Shown here piece by piece: positions 26,094-36,620 of a DNA stretch of 64,000 nucleotides (positions within the stretch are counted from its first letter, which is position 1; each line of letters opens with the position of its first letter). This DNA is from Copromyces sp. CBS 386.78 (Eukaryota; Ascomycota; Sordariomycetes; Sordariales; Sordariaceae), in contig MU839208.1 in NCBI GenBank assembly GCA_030685235.1, positions 62,001 to 126,000 on the forward strand, in the 5' to 3' direction. The position numbers and the translations under genes were made by a program. The notes under the pieces are model-generated. The model was not told where the DNA came from. It ran no database searches and saw nothing but the letters and a program-made list of their open reading frames with translations.

Positions 26094-26521
26094 GGGAGCT
26101 TGTGCTCAAGCTGAAGCTCCCCGTACCCCGCCATTGTTCGCTCCCGTCCTGCATCAGCCGCCGCTCGCATCACAGCATCACATCACTGCCCGCTGAGCAG
26201 GCACGTCGCGCTTGCCTCGACAGACTGCGCCTCCTCTTTTCCCTGTAACGACGAGAACTTCCACGCCCTCCATTAATCTTTGTACTTTCGCAGGTGGTCA
26301 AGCCCTTGTTTCCTCTAGCGACCGCGACTGCGCCCCTCTGACGTTCCCCCAAGTCGACGCGACTGTTGACTTACCTGTAGCTCTTCCTCTGCCTCCACCA
26401 CAACTGCCGCGGCATCGAGCGACACGACTGCGCAGCTTTCTCGACTTTTATCTTCTCGAGCTTAATTATCCTTGACGACCAAACAACTCAGGCAGTCGGC
26501 TCCCCGCTACTTGATGCTACA

Positions 26522-28067
26522 ATGTTCTCTTCCTCGGTAAAAGCCCCCAGGTGCCCTGAATAGCTGCGTCCCGTACATTCGCTAACAGGCCAGAACAGAA
26601 ATCCTACTCGGCTGTCACGGTCGACATCGAACGATTGACGAGTGAAACATTTGCCGAAGACGAGCTCGGCGGTATTCCCGAGCTTATCGAAGCCATCAAC
26701 CTCCAGGCTTCCGGTCCGACTGAGGCAGCCCGTGCCATTCGCAAGAAACTCAAATATGGAAACCTGCATCGCCAGCTCCGAGCCCTGACCATCCTCGATG
26801 CTCTGATCCAGAATGCGGGCCCCCGCTTCCAGCGCTCCTTTGCGGACGAACCCCTCCTTGAGCGCTTGCGCTTTTGTGGTACCGCCGAGCTTTCGGACCC
26901 CTTGGTGAAGAAGAAGTGCACCGAACTGTTTCGCAGCTGGACTGCCTACAAGAGCACTCCCGGTATGGAGCGCGTCGCGAACCTCTACAGGGTAAGCTCC
27001 CTATAGTCTACACTACAAGTCTGTCAGTCATGCTCACACCACCACAGGAACTTCCCCGGCGCAAGCAAGTCGTCACCCAAGAGAGGTCCAAGGTACTTAA
27101 GGAGACCGAGAATCCTTTTGGCGAAGACGAGGAGGAAGAAAGCACTTCAACTGCCCAAGCCAGCTCATCAACCGCGCAGCCATCGTCCTCGTCATCACGT
27201 AGGCCGACTGTGTCCAGTTCTAGCGGCCATACGCACTCCTCTAGTCGATCTTCCAATAAAGACAAGTGGAAGAAGAGCAGCAGCAAATCCAAGAAGCACA
27301 AGCCGTTCAACCTCGAAGCCGAGAAGGATCAGATGACTAAGACGATCGCCGAGGCGTCCATTGCCTCCACGAACTTGACGAACACTTTGCAATCCATCAA
27401 CAGAGAGAAGGAGCGCATTTCAGAGAACCCAACTGCAGTAGAGCGCTTCGAGACGTGCAAGAAGCTGAGAAGGAACATCTTGAGATATGTATGTGACATT
27501 GTCGCTTGAACACACCTCAACGGATTGCTAACAGACACAGATCCAACACGTCGAATCTGAACAGTGGCTAGGCAGCCTTCTACACGCCAACGACGAACTC
27601 GTCCAAGCGCTCATGACTTTCGAGCAGCTGGACCGCTCTATTGACGCGGACAGCGACTCTGACGATGATCTGGCTGAGCAAGCACATCTTTATCGGAGTG
27701 TGTTCCCCTCTCCTTGTTCTTGTCGGCCCTCACATGCTAACAACTTCCAGTGGCAACCGAAAAAGCTGCCAAAGTCAAAGAATCCGGCGGCAGCGTACCC
27801 AGCAGTCCGCGCGCCTCCGTCGCCGGAATGGCCGGTCTCAGCATCACCAACACCCCCGCGAGTCCACCTTCGATGCCCCCTCGCCCTGCGCCGCCGCCGC
27901 GACCGTCTGCAGCTTCGAAGCCGTCAATGTTGAAGCCGCCTACCAGACGGGTGGAACCGTCTTCTGACGAGGATAGTGATGTCGACGAGGACGAGAACGA
28001 TCCGTTTGCTGACCGGAATGCTGTCTCGACCCCTAAGGTGGAGAGTGACGAGCCCAAGTGGTCGTAG
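26522..28067 (+). CDS. lsb5: Lsb5-like VHS/GAT-domain adaptor
   Basis: Homologue of yeast Lsb5, an adaptor linking endocytosis, ubiquitin and the actin cytoskeleton. Exons 26522-26536, 26599-26991, 27048-27488, 27541-27697 and 27751-28067 join without frame conflict into 440 aa. The start is fixed by the tiny first exon MFSSS running into KSYSAVTVDIERLTSE. The VHS domain spans residues about 8-140 (IPELIEAINLQ, LRALTILDALIQNAGPRFQ, LVKKKCTELFRSW). A Ser-rich linker with basic patches follows, then a helical GAT-like region (MTKTIAEASIASTNL to LLHANDELVQALMTFEQLDRSI). The tail has proline-rich PPRPAPPPRPS and acidic stretches, with NPFGEDEEEE and NDPFAD resembling NPF/DPF endocytic sorting motifs. 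It lies just 3' of the retrotransposon block and is undamaged by RIP. Confidence 0.9.
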
Positions 28068-28511
28068 GTGGGATGAACATGGACAGATAATAGGGCGGGG
28101 ATGAGATGATGATGATGATATGATATGGATACGTTTTGAGCTTTGAACTTCTTTACTGGATAGATAATTTTTTCTGTCTAATACCTTTTGGACGACATCG
28201 AGGGAGCATGATATCGGTATGGGGGTAGGTAGATGGAGCAAGGAAAGCGGAACACTCGGCGGCGTTTCTTGAGTTGTTCTACGAAGTAGTGAATGGCTGG
28301 GAGAGGATAGACTCGTACCTTTTTGAGCTGCGGATGGCCAGTAATAACGAGAGGATGACTGGTGTTTTGTTGAAGTCATGACTTGGCGGGCGGGAACCAT
28401 CGTTGTTAATTCGTTATGCATACCTTTGGTAACCAAACGGCAAGCCAGCAGACATGCAGCATTCTACTTTCTACCAACCCTCCAAAGAAACAAAGCTGCA
28501 TGACCATGACT
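28068..28511. other. Convergent spacer between lsb5 and the deacetylase gene
   Basis: This is the 3' flank of two convergent genes. No further gene is seen. It includes a short ATG trinucleotide repeat at about 28105-28120. Confidence 0.5.
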
Positions 28512-30212
28512 TCATCCACCAAAGCATTCCGTCCCATCCCCATTCCCATCCCTCACAAACACTCTCACCCCAAATTTCCAAACCTCATCAACAACCAACT
28601 GCTTCCTCTTTACCCTTCCGCCTCCACCCAGCAAATCCTCCACCTCCACCTCCACCTCCTCAAACACCACCAAATCTGCATCCGCTCCCGGCTGCAAACT
28701 CCCCTTCACACCCTTTAATCCCAACATCTCGGCCGGCGTGCTCGTCACGCTCGCCAGCGCCTTTGGCACCGACATGCCCGTCCATTGCAAGAGATTGTTC
28801 ACGCATTCGAGAAGGGTGGCGGAGGAGCCCGCTATTCCTCCCCATTTCTTTTTCTGCCCGTCCTTTACCTCACCGTTTTCGTTCCTCCCGTTCATTTTGG
28901 CGCTTTGTGCCTGGCCATCCACGTTGACGTTCCCATTTTGGTGGCCTTCTCCCTGTAGTGATGTCCCTGACGACAGTGCCGATTCCAATGGCGATGCCGA
29001 CGCCGTTGATGATGATGATGATGGTGATGGTGATGGTGATGCCGACGGCGGTGGTTCAACAATACACAACTTACTCCCCCTCTTCTCAATCCATTCTGTT
29101 TTCCCGCCATTAACCCACTCGTACTTCCCATCCTCCATGCCCACCAAATGCATCGCGTCTGTCACGAGGATGAAACCTTGCGGGTGGAGGTTGTAGGCTA
29201 GGGAAACGACCGGGGGATGCAAATGGATTCCGTCGGCGATGACACCGTAGTACAAGCCCCTCTTCTGTTGCTCCTCCGGTGCACCCAAGAGACCAAACAG
29301 TCCCGGTTCGCGGTGGTGCAAAGGGCGCATGGCGTTGAAAAGGTGCGTGATCATCTTGGCCCCACCGCTAACCGCAGCCGCTGCTTCACAAAAGGTACAC
29401 TCCGTATGGCCTAGTGAGACCACGATCCCGTTGGAGACGAGCGAAGGGATGAGGGCGGTGATGGAACCGAGCTCGGGAGCGACGGTGATCATTTTTATGG
29501 CGCCATTGCTGAGGTGAGAAGAGCCGTAGACTTGTTCCACATCTTTCCAAGAGTTGGCGGTACGCAGCACGGAAAGGTCATGGATCCCGTGCTGAAAAGG
29601 TGAAAGGAAGGGTCCCTCGACGTGGGCGCCTAGGGACTCGGAGCCATTTTGGGGGTTGCGGTGGGTTTTGCGGTTGATGTTGTGGAGGCGGGGACGGAAG
29701 CTGTTGAGGTTGTCGTTGGAGAGAGTGAACCTGGAGTTGAAGGTAGAGGGAGAGGTGGTAACGTTGGAGGTATTGGTAGAGGTGTCGGAGATCAGAGGAA
29801 GAGGACCAAGATGTGGCAGAACGAAATGGTACAATTCGGGAGTTTGGGAGGTCAAAGTGGGGAGATAGGAAGTCACGCCCGTGCGGATGAGTTTGGTGTT
29901 GAGGGTGTGGACGTTTTGGACGTATTCGGCGGAGGAGGTGAAAGAGGAAAAGTTGAAGCCGAAGGCGCCGTTGAGTTGGCAGTCGATTAGACCGGGGGAG
30001 ACGATGCGGTTGCGGAGGTCGATGTTGATATCGGGGACGATGGGTGTGTCGTCGGCGGAGGGTTCGATGATCTTGCCGGTTTGGGAGTTGATGAAGAGGT
30101 CAGAGGGGATGAGGGCGCCGTTGATGGCGAGACGGCAGTTGGTGAGTTTGGTGATGCCGGCCCCGGTGCCCGTGCCAGTTGGAGGCGGAGAGGAGGATGA
30201 AGCTGCTGGCAT
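28512..30212 (-). CDS. dac1: N-acetylglucosamine-6-phosphate deacetylase
   Basis: Converts GlcNAc-6-P to glucosamine-6-P and acetate, the second step of cytosolic GlcNAc breakdown. A single exon of 566 aa. I use the ATG at 30212 (MPAASSSS); the open frame extends nine codons further up but has no earlier ATG. It shows the amidohydrolase fold markers: VSPGLIDCQLNGAFGFNFSS, the metal-ligand motif HVEGPFLSPFQHGIHD (about 199), GHTECTFCEA (about 265), THLFNAMRPLHHREPG (about 292) and the catalytic Asp in LVTDAMHLVGMEDG (about 352). It is longer than bacterial NagA (about 380 aa), largely through a low-complexity insertion (about 390-450) rich in Ser, Pro and charged residues, encoded partly by a GAT/GGT repeat at about 29008-29042. 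It is transcribed divergently from the GH3-GNAT gene. Confidence 0.94.
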   Translation of the reverse strand: MPAASSSSPPPTGTGTGAGITKLTNCRLAINGALIPSDLFINSQTGKIIEPSADDTPIVPDINIDLRNRIVSPGLIDCQLNGAFGFNFSSFTSSAEYVQNVHTLNTKLIRTGVTSYLPTLTSQTPELYHFVLPHLGPLPLISDTSTNTSNVTTSPSTFNSRFTLSNDNLNSFRPRLHNINRKTHRNPQNGSESLGAHVEGPFLSPFQHGIHDLSVLRTANSWKDVEQVYGSSHLSNGAIKMITVAPELGSITALIPSLVSNGIVVSLGHTECTFCEAAAAVSGGAKMITHLFNAMRPLHHREPGLFGLLGAPEEQQKRGLYYGVIADGIHLHPPVVSLAYNLHPQGFILVTDAMHLVGMEDGKYEWVNGGKTEWIEKRGSKLCIVEPPPSASPSPSPSSSSSTASASPLESALSSGTSLQGEGHQNGNVNVDGQAQSAKMNGRNENGEVKDGQKKKWGGIAGSSATLLECVNNLLQWTGMSVPKALASVTSTPAEMLGLKGVKGSLQPGADADLVVFEEVEVEVEDLLGGGGRVKRKQLVVDEVWKFGVRVFVRDGNGDGTECFGG

Positions 30213-31288
30213 GTTGAGGTTGTATGAAGCTTGATACAAAATGTCAATTTCTTGGCAGGAGATTTGATGGAAGGAGTCAAGATTCGCGGGACAAGGCTTG
30301 GTGATATGAACGCTTGTTCATCAGGTTGGTGTTCGCTCTTTACTTGGTGATACTGGTCATCGGACGCTAAGACGTGGAGTAGCATCTACACAAACGCCGG
30401 GCGGCTACCGTTGGTATGCCATCCATCCGCGCCAGAGGAACGATGAGATAATGGCATAAGTTCGGATGGAGGTAGGAGATGAGGCAGACGCAACCAACCA
30501 TATCCTCGCTCAGTGTTACGGCGTAACGAGACATGATTGCTGTCAACAGTGAGGTGTGCGAGGATGCCTGTGGAGTGTGGACTCTCGTGCGATGAATTGA
30601 GCACATGTTCTTGGACTGGATCGGTATTCGTCGAAGATGGAGGCAATTCCCAGACAAAAGGAGAGGAGTGTTTGCTGGACCAGGTACACGGGTCGCCGGA
30701 TCCATCACACCTTCAAATCGACATTGAGGCGTGTGGGTGTTGATTGTATGGATCGTTGCGAGTCTTTATCATGGAAATGTCAAATGTAACGTTGCCGGTT
30801 GAAGGCAGAAGGAAAGAACGACAAATCTGAAAAGCGACGTTGTCGAAGAGAAGTGGAAGATCACGGGAAGAAAATCAAAAAGTCAGAAGAAATGGAAAAA
30901 CAAGACCTACCCAATCCGGCCAAGCGTCTGTAATATAACCGTCAACTGCTAGCTGACCCCAACCACAGTGGTTTCTAGCGGCTACTGTAGCACAACAGCA
31001 CCAACCCGCGTTAACGTGTTCTCCATTCATGTCGACTTGTTACACCGGGCTCACACACACAACCTCCACTCACTCACCACTTCAAGTGAACAACACCAAG
31101 ACCCCATCCGGCGATACTAAGCCATAGCCGTAGCTGTTACGTGACATGACATTATCCCCATAGTCTTTCTGGAATTGGAACATTGACACAGCGCCGCTTC
31201 TCCGCTTTTGGTGTGGTTCACTCCGACATCTTCAACCCTACCGTGTTCCGACCTTGGTCAACCTGCCTCCTCAGCTCCAATCACCATC
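30213..31288. promoter_or_regulatory. Divergent promoter region, deacetylase and GH3-GNAT genes
   Basis: About 1.1 kb between two cluster genes read in opposite directions; no gene is seen inside it. A CACAAAC at 30389-30395 matches the CACAAA core recognised by NDT80-type proteins and lies about 180 bp upstream of the deacetylase start. I found no CACAAA core close to the GH3-GNAT start. Confidence 0.45.
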
Positions 31289-34200
31289 ATGGATGACGAT
31301 CTAGACCCACTATGGCAGGATTTGGACTGGTACGTTCACCACCTTCTTTCACACGTGGTTATGGTTACCGGTCCCGGTATCCCGTTCTCCGGGTCACCAC
31401 TCCATTTCACACATGGCTTTCGGAACCGGAATCCCCTTCTCCGAGTCACCATCCGGCTCCGGGTCCGGTCCTGGTCCGGATAGTTGCTTCCATAACCTCA
31501 CTCAACATGTCGTCCATTAAGCTAACCTCAACCTCCCCTCCCCATCAGGGCCATAGGCCAAATGTTAATCATGGGATGGGACGGCACCGAAGTGACCCCC
31601 CAAATCCGTGAGCTCATAGCAGACCACCACCTAGGCTCCATTCTGCTCACAGCCAAGAACCTGAAATGTATGTAGTCATCACTCTGCCCATCCATCCAGT
31701 CTACCTATGTCTCACAAACTAAACCAAACCCCCATCACAGCCGCCGAACAAACCGCAACCCTCGTCCGCGACCTCCAACTCATCGCCCGCGAATCCGGCC
31801 ACCCCCAACCCCTCCTCATAGCCCTCGACCAAGAAAACGGCGGCGTAAACTCCCTCTTCGACGAATCCCTCATCTGCCAATTCCCCTCATCAATGGGGCA
31901 AGCCGCCGCCTCCAGCCCTTCCCCTTCCTCCACCTCCTCCGACCACCTAAACCTAGCCTACGAGATCGCCAAAGCAACAGCAACCGAAGTCTCCGCCTGC
32001 GGCGTCAATCTGATCCTCGGTCCCGTTCTCGACGTGCTCACCAACGCGCGTTACCAACCCTTGGGCGTGCGCGCCACCTCCGACGACCCGCAGGAGGTAT
32101 CCCAATATGGCATCGCCGCCATAAAGGGTTACAAAGACGCCGGCGTCGCCACGTGCGGGAAACATTTCCCTTCGTACGGGAACCTGGATTTCTTGGGTTC
32201 CAGTTTGGATATCCCCATCATCACGCAAACGTTGGAAGAATTGTCTCTGTCAGCTTTGGTGCCCTTCCGCAACGCCATAGCCACGGGAAAACTGGACGCC
32301 ATGTTCGTCGGCGGGTGCGGGATCGCGAACCCGAGCATGAAAGTTGCGCATGCGTGTTTATCCGAGCAAGTGGTCGATGAGCTCCTAAGAGAAGAGCTGG
32401 GGTTTACGGATGGCGTGGCGATATCGGAGTGTTTGGAGATGGAAGCGCTTCAAACGGAAATGGGGGTGAGGACGGGCACCATCATGGCTGTGCAGGCGGG
32501 GTGTGATTTGGTGTTGTTGTGCAGGGCGTATGATGTCCAGCTGGAGGCGATTTCGGGGCTGAAATTGGGACTGGAGAACGAGGTTTTGACAAAAGAGAGG
32601 ATTTACACGAGTCTTAGGAGGGTGTTGAAGATGAAGAAGGGATGCACAGATTGGGCGAAGGCGCTCAACCCACCGGGAATCTCGCTGTTGAAGCAGATCC
32701 ATCCAAGTCATTTGGCGCTGAGCATGAAGGCGTATGATGACTCGATTACGGTCATGAGGGATAACGAGAAGCTGTTGCCGCTGAATGAGAGCATGCATCA
32801 GGAGGAGGAACTGTTGTTGCTGACGCCGCTGGTGAAGCCGTTGCCGGCGAGCGCGATGACCAAGACTATTCTTGAGGGCAGCTCGGCCAAGGTCAAGTCG
32901 GAGAATCCGATGCAAGATAAATGGATACATCGGGAGCGCAGTGCTATCATGAGTGGTGAGGGGGTGTTTAGAGAACTGGGCAGATCTCTGGCACGCGCTA
33001 GGCATGGAAAGCTGCTTCACACATCGTATACCGCTAATGGTGTGCGGCCAGGTAACTCTCCAATCCCCCCTTCCTTCTTCATGCCTCCTGACTAACACCA
33101 CCAAGTCCACGAATCCCTCATTCAACGCGCCTCAACCATCATCCTCCTCACCGCCGACGCCAACAGAAACCTCTACCAAGCAGGCTTCACCAAGCACGTA
33201 GCAATGATGTGCTCCCTCCTCAAAGCCTCGGGACACAAGAAGAACCTCATCGTCGTGGCCGTCTCCTCCCCCTACGACTTCGCCATGGACAAGTCCATCG
33301 GGACCTACATCTGCACCTTCGACTTCACCGAGACCGCCATGTCGGCTTTAGTCCGCGCCTTATTCGGCGCATTCACCCCCCACGGCACTTTACCCGGTAC
33401 CCTTCGCAAAGCACCCCGCAAGGCTGCGCAAAGTTCAACGGGCGGCAAAGCAAAGACCCGAACGCAGCACTGGCTCGTCGAGTCCTACGACGTGGAAAGA
33501 GATAACAAGGGATTAAAAGATCTGCTGTTCGCCATGGCCCGCGGCAGCGCTCCTAATCATCAGTACTTCTACGCCTTCGGCCCGGAATCGTTCTCGCTTG
33601 TGTCCAGCAGGGCCTCCATGCCGACCGGGGGGGACACGGAGCACGAAATGATGATGGAAGAACAGCACTTTGTAGTCCGCAACTCCTCCACCGGCGCTCT
33701 ATACGGGTTTTGCTCAACTTACTACCTCCCCTCCACTTCCACGGGCGTCATAGGCGCCATCTTCGTCGACCCGTCCAAACGCAACCTGTCGATAGGGTAC
33801 TCCCTCCACCGCCGGGCCGTGCGGAACCTCATCCAGAAACACCCGGATATCAAACAAGTCCAGCTGGGGTGCTGCATCCCGGGAATCTTCCCCGGTATCC
33901 CGCTCGACCATTCCGACATTTTCAGTTCAGCTATAACCCCCGGCTCCACCACTTCCACCACCCCCTCAGCTGCCTCCTCCGGCCTGAAATCCTGGTTCTC
34001 CACCACCTGCGGCTGGGACGTTTCTCCCTCCTCGGCTTCTTCACCGTCGACTTTTCGCACCCGCACCCGCAAAATCTTCAACCTCCTCCTGCCCTCTCTC
34101 CAAGCCTGGTCTTCACCCCCAGACCTGCCCACCACCCTCCAGCGCGCCGGAGTCTCATTCGACCTCATCTACGGCCGCACCCCGAGCACCCCAACCCCAA

Positions 34201-34794
34201 CCCCAACCGCAGAACAAGAATCCGTCCTTTCCTTCGTCTCGTCCCACTCCTCGCCTGAGATCCTCCACCTCTACCGGCTAGCTCTCTTCTCTTCCAATCC
34301 CACGTACACATGGATCATCCGCGCCAAGATCCAAGCCGCAGGGCTAGAAGGAGCCGCGGAGCAGCTGGTAGGCTCCATAGTGATCAGCACCGATTTAGGG
34401 CGGGAGTACCCTTCTCTCCCGTCGTCGGCGGCTAGTGGCGGGATGGAGTTCACGGGAGGGATTATTGCGCCTGTTGTGTCTTCGTCCATGTCCATGGCGG
34501 GACAGCAGAATCTGGTGTTGCAGGGCTTGGTCATGTTGGGGCTGAGACAGAATAAGAGGGATAACATGGCTTGTTGCGTGCTGAGCTGGGTGAGTAATGG
34601 TAGCTCAGGGGATGGGGATATGAGGCACGGGCAGCAGAATAGCGTGGAAACCTTGTTGGACATGGGATTTGAGGTCCAGCAGGTTTGGGAAGAAGTTACA
34701 AATGGGGTTGAGCAGGTGAGTGTCTCCCTTTATTGATATAAGAGAGAAATTAATCAAGTGCTAAACCGATTTACAGTTTGCTTCGCTTGGTTAA
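31289..34794 (+). CDS. nag3: GH3 (NagZ-like) domain fused to a GNAT acetyltransferase
   Basis: Exons 31289-31329, 31549-31667, 31741-33051, 33106-34715 and 34777-34794 give 1032 aa in one frame; the last exon encodes only FASLG. The N-terminal half is a glycoside hydrolase family 3 domain of the beta-N-acetylhexosaminidase (NagZ) branch: GQMLIMGWDGTEV, LLIALDQENGGVNSL, CGVNLILGPVLDV and GKHFPSYGNLDFLGS (about 192). The C-terminal half holds a GNAT fold with the acetyl-CoA motif FVDPSKRNLSIGYSLHRRAVRNL (about 700-720). Two key GH3 positions look altered: the nucleophile motif SDDL reads SECL (about 281), and the loop His of KHFPGHGD is missing. It stands in the GlcNAc cluster and is thought to act on amino sugars, but hydrolase activity is uncertain. 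No signal peptide, so probably cytosolic. The same fusion is known from GlcNAc clusters of other fungi. Confidence 0.9.
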
Positions 34795-35161
34795 GCGGCT
34801 TTCGTCAGCTTGGATATGATTCATAACATGATCTTCCGTTGATTGGTGCGATGAAACGCTCTTTGGTATTGGAAATTGCCTTGGTCTTGGACTTCGTTTT
34901 GGTTCCTCGTTATTTCAACAGACCGAGGAGGTACTCACTGTGATATACGACTTCATTTCCTTTATTCAATCTCCTAGGCGTGACGTTTGGGGCGGATGTT
35001 CACTTGTTTGTGTTAGGGGTGACAATGAGAAAATGGTTGGTTTAGTAGTCATGCTTTGTTCTTTGGGCTATTTACCAGACTAGCAAATACAGTCAGTTTA
35101 CTCCGTCACGTATCAGTCACCGGGACAATCTTTACCACTCTCCATCCGCGAGTGTGATATA

Positions 35162-35183
35162 GCATCGGACTTGAACCCGATGC
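35162..35183. repeat. Perfect 7-bp hairpin 3' of the deaminase gene
   Basis: GCATCGG, an 8-nt loop, then CCGATGC, lying 19 bp beyond the deaminase stop and thus in its 3' UTR. The minus-strand loop GTTCAAGT resembles a tRNA T-loop, but no other tRNA arms are found. Confidence 0.5.
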
Positions 35184-35201
35184 CCTCCTCACCTCCAATA
35201 G

Positions 35202-36620
35202 TTACCTTCTTGGCTCTTCAGGATTAGGAGTCAACCTTCTCAACGCTTCAGCAGCAAACGCGGGATCACTCAGCCTGGAGGCCATTCTGTCTGGCTGTAG
35301 GTCAATGTACTCCGACTCTGCTTCAGAGTCTCCGTCCGAGGCAAGGCCGTCCGATTGCGAGTGGGAGTGGGACCGAGCTTGAGACGGCGCTCGGGAATGG
35401 CGGGTGGTTGACTCGATGGGTGGATATGATGAAGTCCCTAGAAGGCCTAGGAGACCATGGCTTTTGGGCACGGGTTGGGCCAGGATTTCTTTTTCCAGAG
35501 CCGTATAGACTGAAGAGTGCGCTGGCTCAACGGGTGTGGCGAGCAAAATTGGGGCTGTTTCGGCTACCGGAGAAATGGGAGAAGACGAGGTGTGGGTGGC
35601 CGTTGCTTTTGGTGTTGCCTCGGGTGTTAGTGGTCCTGCGGCGGTTTTGGGGTTGGTCTGGCATGTACAAAGATCGTTCCGGGTGGGCAAGGATTGGTCA
35701 TGACAGCGGTCATGGCCCGATTCTCGGTGTTCAACCGATTTGAAGTACTGCAACACATTAGCACCGTCTGTTCTTCCCCAATACCCAACGGATGGAAGTA
35801 CGAACCTTGACGGTCTTCCAACGTAGTTCACCCGCCGCCTCCTCATCACAAACCACGATAGCCCTCTCATGCATCTGCAATGCCGAGCTCGTCCACATAC
35901 CGCTCACCCCATCCTCTACACACTTTTTCACTGCTCTCGCTTTCCTCGCACCAAGGACGAGCATCAGCACTTCCTTCGCCTCCAGGACCGTCTTTACCCC
36001 CACCGTCAACGCCATTCGGGGTACTTGATCCACATCATCCTTGAAGAATCGGCTGTTTGCGAGGATAGTATCGCCCGCAAGTGTCACGACGCGCGTTCGT
36101 GAGGCCAAGCTGGAACCGGGCTCGTTAAAGGCTAGGTGTCCATCCTCTCCCAGGCCGGCAAGAAACAGGTCAATTCCGCCGGCGGCAGCAATCTTGGATT
36201 CGTAGCGTGAGCACTCGGCAGCAAGGTCTGGAGCAAGGCCATTGAGGAGATTGATGTTTTGCGGAGGGATGTTGACGTGGGAGAAGAAGTTGTCGTGCAT
36301 GTAAGAGGCGTAGGATTGAGGGTGTGTCGGGGGAAGGGAGACGTATTCGTCCTGAAATCATAGTCAGCAAAATATGGGAAGAGAAAGATGAGAGTTGTTG
36401 TTCTTACCATGTTGAAGGTTATGACATTTTCGAAGGAGACCAAACCAGCTTTGCACTTCTCTACAAGAGACTTGTAGACGCCAAGGGGACTGGAGCCAGT
36501 TGGAAGACCAAGGACAAAGGGACGTGTTGGGGTAGGAGAGAAGGAGGTAATGCGATTGGCGATGAAGTCGGCCACATAGGAGCTAGCGGATTCGGCGTTG
36601 TCGCGGATGATGAGCCTCAT
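35202..36620 (-). CDS. dam1: Glucosamine-6-phosphate deaminase/isomerase
   Basis: Converts glucosamine-6-P to fructose-6-P and ammonium, the last step of the cluster's pathway. Exons 36620-36408, 36351-35806 and 35747-35202 give 434 aa. Diagnostic motifs: the substrate loop [19 protein letters not shown], the catalytic Asp of [17 protein letters not shown] (about 72) and [16 protein letters not shown] (about 138, with the D-G-H catalytic triad region). The core ends around residue 255 (KSVEHRE); typical enzymes are about 260-290 aa. A C-terminal tail of about 170 residues, rich in Ser, Pro, Thr and Ala ([26 protein letters not shown]), follows in exon 3. The second intron has the unusual donor GTTCGT, but the frame continues cleanly into KYFKSVEH. 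Nothing identifies the tail's role. Confidence 0.9.

Noticed and set aside
35150..35200. Possible tRNA T-arm (loop GTTCAAGT within a 7-bp stem)
   Set aside because: The stem is too long and the loop is 8 nt. No acceptor, D or anticodon arm can be folded on either side, and the site is just the 3' UTR of the deaminase gene.
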